A model generated the notes under the pieces. It saw nothing but the letters and a program-made list of their open reading frames with translations. It made no database searches and was not told the origin of the DNA. DNA of 45,838 bases from UBA1368 sp964563125 (GTDB lineage Bacteria > Bacillota > Syntrophomonadia > Syntrophomonadales > Syntrophomonadaceae): contig CAZLVY010000010.1 in the NCBI GenBank assembly GCA_964563125.1, forward strand, positions 1 to 45,838. Direction: 5' to 3'. Shown here piece by piece: positions 1 to 8,639 of this stretch; the stretch's first letter is position 1; every line of letters begins with the position of its first letter. The translations under genes were made by a program, and so were the position numbers.

Positions 1-67
1 AGTATTACTTCCGATAATGATGTGTTCTATTTTAGAAAAAGATAAGTTAAGCAGAGCAGAATATTAA
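1..67 (+). other. Possible 3' end of an upstream gene
   Basis: Two plus-strand frames are open from the window edge. One stops at 43-45 after 14 codons and the other at 65-67 after 21 codons. Either could be the tail of a gene that starts outside the window, and the hairpin at 74-101 would fit as its terminator. The fragment is too short to identify, and I cannot choose between the frames. Confidence 0.25.
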
Positions 68-73
68 TAAGTT

Positions 74-101
74 AAGGACCGGTTCGAATGAGCCGGTCCT
101 T
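74..101. terminator. Hairpin, probable terminator
   Basis: Arms AAGGACCGGTTC and GAGCCGGTCCTT pair over 12 bp with one G-U pair and a 4-nt loop. Only a short T run follows on either strand. It lies between the left edge and the 3' end of the minus-strand gene ending at 175, so it could serve transcripts from either side. The stretch 102-174 shows nothing else. Confidence 0.55.
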
Positions 102-174
102 TAGCCAGTTAAAATTAATTTGCTGTTATCTGATTAAATTGTTCAAAGGCCGAAATTAAGCGTTTGCTGTCTGC

Positions 175-1746
175 TTAGTCAGCTAAAATTAAATTGGGTA
201 TCTCTACAGATGTCTGGTCGTCTACTTTAATAATAAATAAATCGCCTTCTTCGTGCAAAATAGTGTTCGTTTCAGCTTCGCTGGTTTTCATCTGTACTAA
301 ATTACTCTGTAATAATGATTGATACTGAGAAGGAAATACTTTGCCCGTTTCCAGTGGAATCCGTTCTATTTTTATATAAATATCTTTCCATGCCCGTGAT
401 ATATTTCGCGGTGCCATCAGTCTTTCTAAATCAGAACGGATATTGGCCAGCAGATTAAGGTATGTATCTAGCAGATTGACTACCTCTAAGTACTGGTCCA
501 TAACTTGCCTGGCATGAAGATGTTTTTCTTTAAAAAAGGCCATCAGATAAGTTAGAGAGGACAACTCTAAATTTAAGCGCCTTTGCCAGTAGGGTAAAGG
601 ACTGCTGTCTGGTGATGATGCTCTCCAATCAGTCGTAGCTAGTTTATCAGTATGTTTTTCAATAATTGCGGTGGTTTGTTGATAAAAATATGCGAAATCA
701 GGTTCACTGGCCTGGTAAAAATCCTCATACAATCTGCTTACTTCCTCAAGACAATCTGTCACTCTGGTGTTCAGAAGACGCGCATATTCCGCCGGCAAAG
801 AAATTACTGTTGTTAAATGCGGCAGCATAGTATTCGTATTAATACTGTAATAAATACTGCGGTCCAGAATAGTTGTTAAAGCAACAAGCCAATCATTAAA
901 ATCCCTGGCCAGCGCAAAATTTGTTTTAACAGCGTTTTTAGAGCCGGGTCTTAATAATTGCATATAAACCAGCAGTTGGTTCTTTATATATTTGTTATAA
1001 AAATGGTTAATGGAGACGGGGGCCTTCTTAATATAGTCATCCATGCTAAAGCTGATGCTTTCGATTAAGCTAACGGCATTCTCTGCCTTTTCCCAAAATT
1101 CTCTGCTGTTATTAGGCAAAAGGCTGCTCAAAAACTTGAAATGGGATAGTAAAGAGTTTACTGCTTTGAGGTCATTTTGACTGTTGAAATCCATTTTAAG
1201 GACTAGCTGAGTAAGAGAATTAAAGTCGGGAAGCTGATGCAATGCGGTCATGAACGATTCATCCTCTGCCAACTGGAGTAAATCAAGCGTAAATAATCTG
1301 AATAACTGTAAATTATCCAGCAACTGTTTGAGTGCCAAGAGAAAATCAGCATTGCTCATACTTTGATATCTGGTAGCGGCAATTAGTTTGTAATTAATAT
1401 CATGTCGTGATTTAGACAGGAGAGTCCCGATAGTTTTAACTTGATTATAGAGCGTAGCATACCGCTGCAAACTAGTCATTATATCCTGCTGCAGGCGGTC
1501 TTCCTGACGCCGAAGTTTAAGCAGTCCCGAAATTTCATTATTGATAAGGCTCATAAACTGGGGCAAATAATGGTCATTAAAACTACGATAATAATACGAG
1601 TTCAGAGCTTGTATATATTCATCAAGAGGGTCGATATTCGATATGTTAAAATCAGGTCTCGCTATTATTGTAATTTCTTGTCCCAGCTTTTTAAGCATTG
1701 TTTCCAATAATTGTTGGTATTCGCTAATATTAACTTCTTTATTCAC
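175..1746 (-). CDS. Hypothetical protein, 523 aa, mostly helical
   Basis: I do not recognise this protein. The start is a GTG at 1746 that overlaps the last base of the preceding gene's TAG, with a GGGGGTG ribosome site just upstream, so the two are translationally coupled. The sequence is rich in Leu, Asn, Gln, Tyr and charged residues and reads as long amphipathic helices. There is no signal peptide, membrane segment, Cys cluster or nucleotide-binding motif. It is the last gene of a three-gene minus-strand set (3876 to 175) lying downstream of a PdaA-like lipoprotein gene. A cytoplasmic structural or scaffold role is possible but not shown. Confidence 0.8.
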   Translation of the reverse strand: MNKEVNISEYQQLLETMLKKLGQEITIIARPDFNISNIDPLDEYIQALNSYYYRSFNDHYLPQFMSLINNEISGLLKLRRQEDRLQQDIMTSLQRYATLYNQVKTIGTLLSKSRHDINYKLIAATRYQSMSNADFLLALKQLLDNLQLFRLFTLDLLQLAEDESFMTALHQLPDFNSLTQLVLKMDFNSQNDLKAVNSLLSHFKFLSSLLPNNSREFWEKAENAVSLIESISFSMDDYIKKAPVSINHFYNKYIKNQLLVYMQLLRPGSKNAVKTNFALARDFNDWLVALTTILDRSIYYSINTNTMLPHLTTVISLPAEYARLLNTRVTDCLEEVSRLYEDFYQASEPDFAYFYQQTTAIIEKHTDKLATTDWRASSPDSSPLPYWQRRLNLELSSLTYLMAFFKEKHLHARQVMDQYLEVVNLLDTYLNLLANIRSDLERLMAPRNISRAWKDIYIKIERIPLETGKVFPSQYQSLLQSNLVQMKTSEAETNTILHEEGDLFIIKVDDQTSVEIPNLILAD

Positions 1747-3185
1747 TACAACACCCCCAGGTATTTACCGGCAGCTATCTGGCGTAGTCTGGCAGCATCT
1801 TTGTTCTTGGATAATTTTAACTTATGGACAAGCCCGGTTGAGTTGTCGCTTTTATTATATAATTCAATTTCGGTAGTTATCCGCCTGGCTTCGTTACGAC
1901 TTTCATCATTTGCCAGGGGTGCCAGGCTTTCTACTAAAGAGTTATTAATGAAAAGAGAACTCGGTACCCATTGAAATAACAATAATGCTTTACTGAGGAG
2001 AAAATTGGCCAGAAAATTGGCATCAGCTAATTGCCTGTTTATAAGAAAGCACAGCAACTGCATGGTAATAAAAGCTTCGTGGGGTAGCGATACCAACTTT
2101 TGTTCTACCAATGATGTTAGCTCTGTTACTCTTTCTTCAGTAAAACCAGTATTCAGATCTAAATTACTTAAAAGCACATACTCCTCAGGACGAAAGAGGG
2201 TTATTTGCTCAGCCGCAAATGCTATTTGATAAAGTGCATAATTGGTGGCAGATAGTCCTGCGAATTGCAGCGAAACGTACAAGTCGAGATACTTTATGGT
2301 GACATTATCAAGCTCCAATTGGGGAAAATAATCATGGTAAATACTGATGGCAAAGTGATTGGCCGCCTCACGTTTATGAATCAGGCTATAAACTGAGACA
2401 ATTTTGCGCAGCAGTTTGCTGAATTTATTTAGATCCGCTTCTGACAATTCAATTGAAAATTCCTGATAAAGTTCTATTAATAGAGCAAGGCTGTCGTCAA
2501 TCATACCGGCCTTAAAAAAGATATCAACCGCTTCCAGAATAGTATTTAAGCGGATGCCACGTTCAGCGTTCTCGGTCATACTAGTTTGGAGCAGCTCAAT
2601 TCCATTTGTGAGAAGACTTATTTTATCACCTTGAATAGAGGGTAAAGCTGAGTTAATTATTTGATCATCAAGATCATAAAAAAAGGCCTTTCTTTTTTCT
2701 TTTATCAAGTGCAGGCGTTGGTTAATAATTTTTCTCCACTGCGGATTAGCGCTGCGGGAAGCTAAGAATGAACAAGCATTGGTGTCCAGGGTAGCAGCAA
2801 TGGAGACAAAATGATCATTGAATTTATCTGTATAAAGATTAACCAGGTATTGGAGTTTTCTGAAATCGAGCTTATTTTGCCGCAGAAAATTCGTGAGAAA
2901 GGCTAAAAACTCATTGAGCCTTGCTTCATCTGCTACCAGCCATGTCAAAACGGGTGAGAGATGCATGTTTTCCACCAGCAATGACCAGAAGGTGTCTTTT
3001 TGACCACAAAAATACCATGCCCTCCATAAAGCCTCCACATCTTCTTCAGTATTTATTGGCAAAAGGCTGCCAGTACCTTCTTCCGAATTTCTCAACTGAC
3101 GACGCTGGTTTAATTCCTGTTCCCATTGGATAAAAAGATTGTCATTTAGTAATGGTTTTACCGTTGATAAATTATTATCCTTCAT
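1746..3185 (-). CDS. Hypothetical protein, 479 aa, helical
   Basis: This is the second gene of the unrecognised minus-strand set. The open frame extends upstream to 3269, but that would overlap the preceding gene by about 70 bases. The ATG at 3185 lies 17 bases after that gene's stop and has a GGGTGAAG-like ribosome site, so I prefer it. The sequence is Leu- and Ala-rich with a helical-repeat look, somewhat like an all-alpha solenoid. It has no membrane segment or catalytic motif that I can name. Its stop overlaps the start of the 523-aa gene by one base. Function unknown. Confidence 0.78.
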   Translation of the reverse strand: MKDNNLSTVKPLLNDNLFIQWEQELNQRRQLRNSEEGTGSLLPINTEEDVEALWRAWYFCGQKDTFWSLLVENMHLSPVLTWLVADEARLNEFLAFLTNFLRQNKLDFRKLQYLVNLYTDKFNDHFVSIAATLDTNACSFLASRSANPQWRKIINQRLHLIKEKRKAFFYDLDDQIINSALPSIQGDKISLLTNGIELLQTSMTENAERGIRLNTILEAVDIFFKAGMIDDSLALLIELYQEFSIELSEADLNKFSKLLRKIVSVYSLIHKREAANHFAISIYHDYFPQLELDNVTIKYLDLYVSLQFAGLSATNYALYQIAFAAEQITLFRPEEYVLLSNLDLNTGFTEERVTELTSLVEQKLVSLPHEAFITMQLLCFLINRQLADANFLANFLLSKALLLFQWVPSSLFINNSLVESLAPLANDESRNEARRITTEIELYNKSDNSTGLVHKLKLSKNKDAARLRQIAAGKYLGVL

Positions 3186-3201
3186 AACTATTGGCTTCAC
3201 C

Positions 3202-3876
3202 CTATCTGTCGTAAAAGATTTTATTGAGAAAACTGCAGGCATAGCGTGCTTTATTCTCGTCCGACTCACTTAAAAATATGTAATAGTATATGGATTTCTC
3301 TTTATTTGTAAAGATTCCTCCTAATTGATCTGGACGCAAATATTCAATGCGGTCCTGGACAGCTTTAGAGCGGTTAAGATAACGGTAAGTCTGCAAACGG
3401 CTGATGAAAGGATAGCGGGATAGCCTATCGAAATGGGCTTTTATACCAGTCTCTTTATAAGGATTGGCTTCCTCATATTTCACTACAATGTCTTTTTCTC
3501 TGCTGACAGGAAGCTCACGGGGTTTACTATCATGAAGCAATTCATATAACCATTTTTTAAAACGGAAATCAGAAGAGTTTTTTAAACTAATCAAAAATGG
3601 CTGCAGTTCAAACGGAAATAGATTGGGGCTATTTTCCCACTGGTCGATTAGCGCCGGATTAAAACATATAAAGTTGATAAAGTCATCCAGATCAACTGCA
3701 AAACGGGGCAATTCAGAAGCATATTCATTTTGTAATATAGATGCATAACGTTCATAAAACAGTAAATGGGATTCCGGTGACTCCCAGCGCAATTTCTCTA
3801 TATATTCCATAAGTCGGTTGTATTCGTCACTGCTTAGAGATAGTTCACGATCAAGCTTTTTTATAATGCTTCGCAT
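3202..3876 (-). CDS. Hypothetical protein, 224 aa
   Basis: This is the first gene of the unrecognised set. I chose the ATG at 3876 because GTGGAGG lies about 5 bases upstream, whereas the longer frame (GTG at 3888) starts inside that ribosome site. The protein is charged and helical, with many Tyr, Arg and Glu residues. No signal peptide, membrane segment or known motif is visible. It begins only 34 bases after the stop of the PdaA-like gene at 3910, so all four genes may share one transcript. Function unknown. Confidence 0.78.
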   Translation of the reverse strand: MRSIIKKLDRELSLSSDEYNRLMEYIEKLRWESPESHLLFYERYASILQNEYASELPRFAVDLDDFINFICFNPALIDQWENSPNLFPFELQPFLISLKNSSDFRFKKWLYELLHDSKPRELPVSREKDIVVKYEEANPYKETGIKAHFDRLSRYPFISRLQTYRYLNRSKAVQDRIEYLRPDQLGGIFTNKEKSIYYYIFLSESDENKARYACSFLNKIFYDR

Positions 3877-3909
3877 AAATACCTCCACCTTTATTTACCT
3901 TTAATAGTT

Positions 3910-4806
3910 TTAAGAGAAGAGACTGAATGTATAGCCAGCCGCCTTAAGATCTTTAATAATTTTATCCAGAGCCACAGTGTTACTTTCAGACACTGCATGC
4001 AATAGTATTACTGCTCCGGGATGAATGTTGTCCATTACATGTTGATAGGAGTATTCTGCTCCCGGTTGTTTATTAGGGTCCCAATCATTAAAAGCCATGC
4101 TCCAAAATACTGTAGTATAGCCGAGGTTAGCTGTAGCTGCTAAACTGGCATCACTGTAAAGACCCATCGGTGGTCTCAGATACTTGTCCATAGGTATTCC
4201 AGTCAGAATAGTATATTTTTCCTCAAGATCTTTAATTTCAGATTCAATGATTCTAGCTTCTGCAATACCCATATCGGGATGATTAACGGTATGGTTTCCG
4301 ACCAGGTGTCCTTCCTGTTTCATACGTATAACCAGATCAGGCTGGGAGTTCAAATAATGACCTGTTATAAAGAAAATGGCTTTAACATCATTGGCTTTTA
4401 GTGTATCAAGGATTTGTCCCGTATAACCTAATTCATATCCTTCATCAAAGGTGAGATAAATTTTATTGTCAGGACTTTCAAGATAATAAAGAGAATTATT
4501 TGCGTTAAGACGTACTTTAATAGTTTCATCTACATAAGGCACCTGATGCTGATTATTGCGCTGAAAATACCAGGAATCTGATGTAGCTGGCGGGGGCACC
4601 TGCTCCATAGGTTCAATTGGAGTAATTGGGGTCGGGTCTGGTTCATTATTTACAGGTTCACTCGTTTCAATTATTGGTGCAGGAGCAGGCTCAACTACCG
4701 AAACCGATACAGGAACCTCTTCCCGATTGGCACAACCAGTCAAGAACAGTAATGAAAATAATAATGACAGGATAAGAAATAATGATCGTTTGGCTGGTTT
4801 GTTCAT
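3910..4806 (-). CDS. PdaA-like polysaccharide deacetylase, lipoprotein
   Basis: The 298-aa protein begins with a lipoprotein signal ending in the lipobox LTGC (Cys25). A Pro/Glu-rich linker follows to about residue 95, then a NodB-type carbohydrate deacetylase domain to the C-terminus. The domain carries TFDEGYELGYTG (metal-binding motif 1), GNHTVNHPDM (His motif), RPPMGLYS (Arg motif) and a late LLHAVS motif. The FDEGYE form resembles PdaA-type delta-lactam de-N-acetylases, which act on muramic acid in spore cortex peptidoglycan. It would sit on the outer face of the membrane. The ribosome site AAGGAGATG precedes the ATG. Assignment to the family is firm; the exact substrate is inferred. Confidence 0.85.
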   Translation of the reverse strand: MNKPAKRSLFLILSLLFSLLFLTGCANREEVPVSVSVVEPAPAPIIETSEPVNNEPDPTPITPIEPMEQVPPPATSDSWYFQRNNQHQVPYVDETIKVRLNANNSLYYLESPDNKIYLTFDEGYELGYTGQILDTLKANDVKAIFFITGHYLNSQPDLVIRMKQEGHLVGNHTVNHPDMGIAEARIIESEIKDLEEKYTILTGIPMDKYLRPPMGLYSDASLAATANLGYTTVFWSMAFNDWDPNKQPGAEYSYQHVMDNIHPGAVILLHAVSESNTVALDKIIKDLKAAGYTFSLFS

Positions 4807-4844
4807 GCTGCATCTCCTTTAATATTTATATTCAATTATTATTT

Positions 4845-5042
4845 TTATATGGGTGGTAGTTCAATATCAAAAATTAACTCATCTTCGAGATGGCTGAATT
4901 TGATAATGACATTATCTTTCATTAATAATATGACATGAGTATCAGTCAGAGATAAGATCCGCTCGATAGTGTTTCCTTCCATATAATCAACTAACATTTG
5001 ATAATCCTCTAATAACCAGGGAGATACCTTCTTATTATTCAT
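4845..5042 (-). CDS. Small hypothetical protein, 65 aa
   Basis: The open frame reaches 5081, but the ATG at 5042 has a good ribosome site (GAGGTGG, about 7 bases upstream), giving 65 aa. The peptide is acidic with alternating hydrophobic residues in its second half and no membrane segment. It lies 38 bases upstream of the PdaA-like lipoprotein gene on the same strand and may be cotranscribed with it. I do not recognise a family. Confidence 0.6.
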   Translation of the reverse strand: MNNKKVSPWLLEDYQMLVDYMEGNTIERILSLTDTHVILLMKDNVIIKFSHLEDELIFDIELPPI

Positions 5043-5208
5043 TAGTTCACCACCTCTATAATAATATATTTGATTCAACAATTTAAGTTACTATTTGCAG
5101 TTATATAGATTTGAAAGTTTGGAAAGTGAAGGGAAAGACCATATTGTGCTAAAATAATACTGCTTATTTGTTATAATAAAAACTAATTAAGTCAAAGGGG
5201 ATATTGGA

Positions 5209-5838
5209 ATGAAACGTGAAAGCTGGGTCAGCAAATTCAACATATTAATATTTCCTCTCCTTTCTGTGATTTTAGCTTTTGCTATTTATAGTGATAACCG
5301 CCAGGTATTTGCTAATCAGGATTCCAGCATGTATACCTATATTAATAATTTGCGCTACGGTAATATCGGTTATGGTTCTGAATCAAGCTCCCAGGGCAAC
5401 AATATTTCTTTTGATGAACTTGAAATCGGCGATATAATTGTAGGTGGCTATCCCGGATGTGCCTATGGGCGCTTTTCACATGCCGCTATTTATATTGGAA
5501 ACGGACAGGTAATAGAAGGATATCTGGACACTGGAATATCTATTCATTCCATTGAACATTTTTGGGATTATTCTCAGATAGCTTTGTTAAGAGTAGAAGC
5601 CGCAGATGAAGTGAAATTAGCTGCCACCGAATATGCTAAACAAAATGAAGGGGATATGTTTTTTTCTCTCGCCTTTAAAGAGGGGGACCGTATTTGGAAC
5701 TGTACTAAAATTATTTGGCAGGCATATATGGAACAGGGGCTAGATTTGGACTCAGTAGGAGATATATGGGTGGCACCAGACAGTTTTTATAATAGTTCCA
5801 AAGTAACTATCATTGAGGAAAGGGGAAATATTCAATAG
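5209..5838 (+). CDS. YiiX/YaeF-type permuted NlpC/P60 cysteine hydrolase
   Basis: The 209-aa protein has an N-terminal hydrophobic segment (about residues 10-27) that acts as a signal or anchor. The mature part shows the circularly permuted papain-like order: ELEIGDIIV, then FSHAAIYIGNGQVIEG with His91 and Glu103, then the nucleophile region WNCTKIIWQAY with Cys165. This matches the C92 (YiiX/YaeF-like) family of amidases or peptidases, which act on cell-envelope substrates or lipids. It is transcribed away from the deacetylase cluster. Its TAG stop overlaps the apparent beginning of the next gene. The specific substrate is unknown. Confidence 0.75.
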   Translation: MKRESWVSKFNILIFPLLSVILAFAIYSDNRQVFANQDSSMYTYINNLRYGNIGYGSESSSQGNNISFDELEIGDIIVGGYPGCAYGRFSHAAIYIGNGQVIEGYLDTGISIHSIEHFWDYSQIALLRVEAADEVKLAATEYAKQNEGDMFFSLAFKEGDRIWNCTKIIWQAYMEQGLDLDSVGDIWVAPDSFYNSSKVTIIEERGNIQ

Positions 5839-6275
5839 CTGCTAAAGTATTTCGACTTTATTTAATACATTTATTTGCTCTTATTGCTATTACCCTGGCT
5901 ACTTATTATCCAGGACTTGATATTGCGCTTTCTATTATATATCTTGTGGTGTTAACACTGGAAATTCGAAAGACAAACTTTAAAGGCATAACAGCAAAAT
6001 TATGGTTGGCATTTAGTTTACATTTGCCGGGTATAGTCTTTACAGTTGTCAGTTTAGCAAAAATTACACAATGGGATTTAAGCAGTTATACGCTTTTTAT
6101 TTTACAATACTGGTATATTCCGCTGGTTCCCCTCATATCAATGGTATCTTTAACAACTAAATCAGGAGTCCCCCTGTATCAATATATACTTTTAGGAACC
6201 CCTTTATTGATGAGTATTTACTATCTGTTAGGTTTGCTGATAAGTGAAAGAATAAAAATCCGCCAGCGCTCCTAA
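5835..6275 (+). CDS. Small multi-spanning membrane protein, non-canonical start
   Basis: The frame ending at 6275 encodes a hydrophobic protein with about four membrane segments. The first GTG is at 5946, but coherent membrane sequence continues upstream in frame to about 5835, with no ATG, GTG or TTG between the in-frame TGA at 5814 and 5946. A strong AGGAAAGGGG ribosome site sits at 5816-5825, placed for an ATA at 5835 that overlaps the upstream gene's TAG. Either ATA is used as a start, the start is a consensus error (ATG read as ATA), or translation begins late at the GTG and loses the first segments. Start 5835 gives 146 aa. No family recognised. Confidence 0.6.
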   Translation: MAAKVFRLYLIHLFALIAITLATYYPGLDIALSIIYLVVLTLEIRKTNFKGITAKLWLAFSLHLPGIVFTVVSLAKITQWDLSSYTLFILQYWYIPLVPLISMVSLTTKSGVPLYQYILLGTPLLMSIYYLLGLLISERIKIRQRS

Positions 6276-6331
6276 AAACTAAAAATTGAATCAACCAACA
6301 ATAATTTAAGAAGCAAGGCTGGCGAATTAAT

Positions 6332-6397
6332 AAAAAAAACGGTAACTACTGTTTGTTTGCCTGTTAAGAATTACAAGTTGGCTTTAATTGTTACCGT
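6332..6397 (-). terminator. Possible minus-strand terminator
   Basis: Read on the minus strand, ACGGTAAC (6397-6390) and GTTACCGT (6346-6339) pair over 8 bp and are followed directly by eight T. The loop is long (43 nt), which is unusual for an intrinsic terminator. No gene is seen upstream on that strand, so this would end a small RNA if it works at all. Confidence 0.3.
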
Positions 6398-6446
6398 CTA
6401 GTATTTATAGTTTAGACAATTACTACAAATAATATACAGAAAATAA

Positions 6447-6560
6447 AGAGTCAGCGATACTTTTTGGTGTCCCTGGTTAGAGGGACGGTGTTGAAAATAA
6501 ATTAAGATTTATCCTTCTAGTGAAGGGACTTAATTTGTGCTTTTCAGTATCGCTGACTCT
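6447..6560. repeat. 114-bp structured element with 15-bp terminal inverted repeats
   Basis: AGAGTCAGCGATACT at 6447-6461 is the exact reverse complement of 6546-6560. Inside are two hairpins: GTCCCT/AGGGAC (6469-6486) and AAATTAAG/CTTAATTT (6499-6536), the second capped by TCCTTC/GAAGGG. Folded as RNA this is a three-way junction. GTCCCT could also pair with a second AGGGAC at 6524-6529. It could be a small non-autonomous mobile element (MITE) or a structured RNA in the leader of the flavoenzyme gene. No open frame lies inside. Confidence 0.6.
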
Positions 6561-6656
6561 AAGGATATTATGTGTCGTTATGATTTATATATACTGGTAA
6601 ATTATAGTAAATATCTGAAAAGTAGAAAAGTAAATATTACAAATAAGGAGGCGACT

Positions 6657-8639
6657 ATGGATAATACCAATAATTTAAGCCGGCAACTAAAAATAGGCTC
6701 AGTTTTATTAAAAAACCGTATTATTATGCCCGCTATGGGAACCGCATTGGCTAACGTATCCGGCGAAGTTACCAGGCAGATGATAGATTATTATGAGGAA
6801 AGAGCCATGGGAGGGGCAGGTGGAATAATTGTTGAAATCGCCTGTGTAGATAGTCCGGTCGGTAAAGCTAGTCTGACACAAGTATGTATTGATAAACCGC
6901 AATATTTGGCAGGACTAAAAGAACTGAGTGAAGCAATTCAGGCCCACGGCTGCAAAGCTTTTATACAACTGCATCATGCCGGACGTCAGACTTCACAGTT
7001 GGTAACTGATGGAGTGCAGCCGGTGGCACCTTCTCCTATAGCATGTCGATTTATGAAAGTAGAGCCTCGGGAACTAGAGTCTAAAGAGATTAGTATAATA
7101 AGGAACAAATTCATTATGGCAGCCTCCATGGCGAAACAAGCGGGCTTTGATGGTGTGGAAATTCATGCTGCCCATGGATATTTACTGAGCCAGTTTTTAT
7201 CCCCATACAGCAACCATAGAACCGACGAATATGGGGGAACAACAGAGAATAGAGTTCGGCTGGTGGCAGAAATAATTAGCGGTATAAAGAGGCTGATGCC
7301 TAATCTGCTGGTAATTGTTCGTTTCAATGTTAATGACTTTACCATGGAAGGAATCGATTTAACTGAAGGGATAGAAATAGCCAGGTATTTGGAAAAAGCA
7401 GGTGCAGATGTTTTAAACGTTTCCTGCGGCATTTATGAGTCAGGTCACACCAGTATTGAACCGGGCTTTTTTGATGAAGCCTGGCGCATTGAAATGGTGG
7501 CTCAGGTTAAAAAGGCAGTAAATGTGCCGATTATAGCAGGTGGCGTCCTTAGGCATCCCGAAAAAGCTGAAGAAATTCTGGCCAACCGGCAGGCTGATTT
7601 AGTTTGGATAGGTCGCGGTATGCTGGCAGATCCTGCCTGGGCGCTTAAAGCCATAAGCGGGCAAACAGATAAGATAAGACATTGCATATCCTGCAATAAT
7701 TGTATTGACAGCATAAATAAAGGCCTGCATATACGCTGCGCAGTTAACCCACGAGCAGGCCGGGAATATAAACTGAACCTCACCCGCTGCCTAAAGGGAA
7801 TCAAGGCTCTAATTGTGGGAGGAGGACCTGCAGGGATTCAGGCGGCCTTGGGTTTAGATGCGGCAGGCTGCAATGTCACTCTAATAGAAAAAGGATCTCT
7901 ATTAGGCGGACAGTTACAGATTGCTGACAAACCACCATATAAAGAAAAGATTGGTTGGATGCGGGATGCCCTTATTAAACAACTGGAACAGACTAATGTT
8001 AAGGTGAAATTGAATACTCCCTGGAAAAACGAATTGGCGGAAGAATTAGAGTTCGATATCCTGGTTTTGGCGGTTGGCTCCCAACCAACAACTCCGACAA
8101 TAAGCGGGCTGGATACAGCAGAAGTGCAAAGACTGGATGATATTCTGTCGGGTAAAGTTGTATTAAAACAACAAAAAGTATTAATTATAGGTGGAGGAAG
8201 CAGTGGCTGCGAAGCAGCAGAATATCTGGCACCAGATAATGAAGTAACAATTGTGGAACAATCCAAAAAATTGGCTGCAGGTTTAGAAAATATGAATCGC
8301 TTAGGTCTTATGGCTCGTATTAAAGGTCTGAGTATTAAAACCAAAAGGGGATATATCGTCAAAAATATTAAAGGAAATACCATACATCTGATGAAATTGG
8401 ATGATGAAACTCAAGAGCAAATAATAGCTGATACCATAATATTTGCTTGTGGCAGCAGCAGTAATCATTTAAATATAGGAAATAAACACCGGTTTAAAAA
8501 AGTTTATATTATTGGTGATGCTAAACAGCCGCGCGGAATTATGGAAGCAATATATGAAGGAGAATTGATAGCAGAAGACCTTTATTCTCTGGTGCAGAGA
8601 AAATTTTTCCATAGGAGGGATCCACTTGATTGCGGTTGA
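6657..8639 (+). CDS. NADH:flavin oxidoreductase, 2,4-dienoyl-CoA reductase family
   Basis: The 660-aa protein has an N-terminal FMN-binding TIM barrel (about residues 1-330), a [4Fe-4S] site with Cys343, Cys346, Cys349 and Cys361 (HCISCNNC then IRCAVNP), and a C-terminal FAD/NAD(P) half with two GxGxxG-type motifs (VGGGPAG and IGGGSSG). This is the layout of 2,4-dienoyl-CoA reductase (FadH), trimethylamine dehydrogenase and BaiCD/BaiH-type enoate reductases, with the usual length. Motifs such as IQLHHAGR and EIHAAHGYLLSQFLSP are visible. I chose the ATG at 6657 because AAGGAGG lies 5 bases upstream; the frame opens earlier only through the inverted-repeat element. An unsaturated acyl-CoA or enoate substrate is likely; the exact one is not shown. 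Confidence 0.88.
   Translation: MDNTNNLSRQLKIGSVLLKNRIIMPAMGTALANVSGEVTRQMIDYYEERAMGGAGGIIVEIACVDSPVGKASLTQVCIDKPQYLAGLKELSEAIQAHGCKAFIQLHHAGRQTSQLVTDGVQPVAPSPIACRFMKVEPRELESKEISIIRNKFIMAASMAKQAGFDGVEIHAAHGYLLSQFLSPYSNHRTDEYGGTTENRVRLVAEIISGIKRLMPNLLVIVRFNVNDFTMEGIDLTEGIEIARYLEKAGADVLNVSCGIYESGHTSIEPGFFDEAWRIEMVAQVKKAVNVPIIAGGVLRHPEKAEEILANRQADLVWIGRGMLADPAWALKAISGQTDKIRHCISCNNCIDSINKGLHIRCAVNPRAGREYKLNLTRCLKGIKALIVGGGPAGIQAALGLDAAGCNVTLIEKGSLLGGQLQIADKPPYKEKIGWMRDALIKQLEQTNVKVKLNTPWKNELAEELEFDILVLAVGSQPTTPTISGLDTAEVQRLDDILSGKVVLKQQKVLIIGGGSSGCEAAEYLAPDNEVTIVEQSKKLAAGLENMNRLGLMARIKGLSIKTKRGYIVKNIKGNTIHLMKLDDETQEQIIADTIIFACGSSSNHLNIGNKHRFKKVYIIGDAKQPRGIMEAIYEGELIAEDLYSLVQRKFFHRRDPLDCG

Larger units (their letters stand above)
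6276..6656. other. Gene-free stretch with inverted repeats
   Basis: This 381-bp stretch has no convincing reading frame. It holds a pair of 7-bp arms (CGCCAGC at 6261-6267, inside the end of the previous gene, and GCTGGCG at 6318-6324), an 8-bp pair flanked by a run of A at 6332-6397, and the 114-bp element at 6447-6560. The ribosome site of the next gene is at 6645-6651. An open frame running from 6537 into the next gene is only an upstream extension through the element. Confidence 0.6.

Noticed and set aside
6537..6656. Forty-residue N-terminal extension of the flavoenzyme
   Set aside because: It would start inside the inverted-repeat element with no ribosome site; the ATG at 6657 has AAGGAGG and fits the family start.
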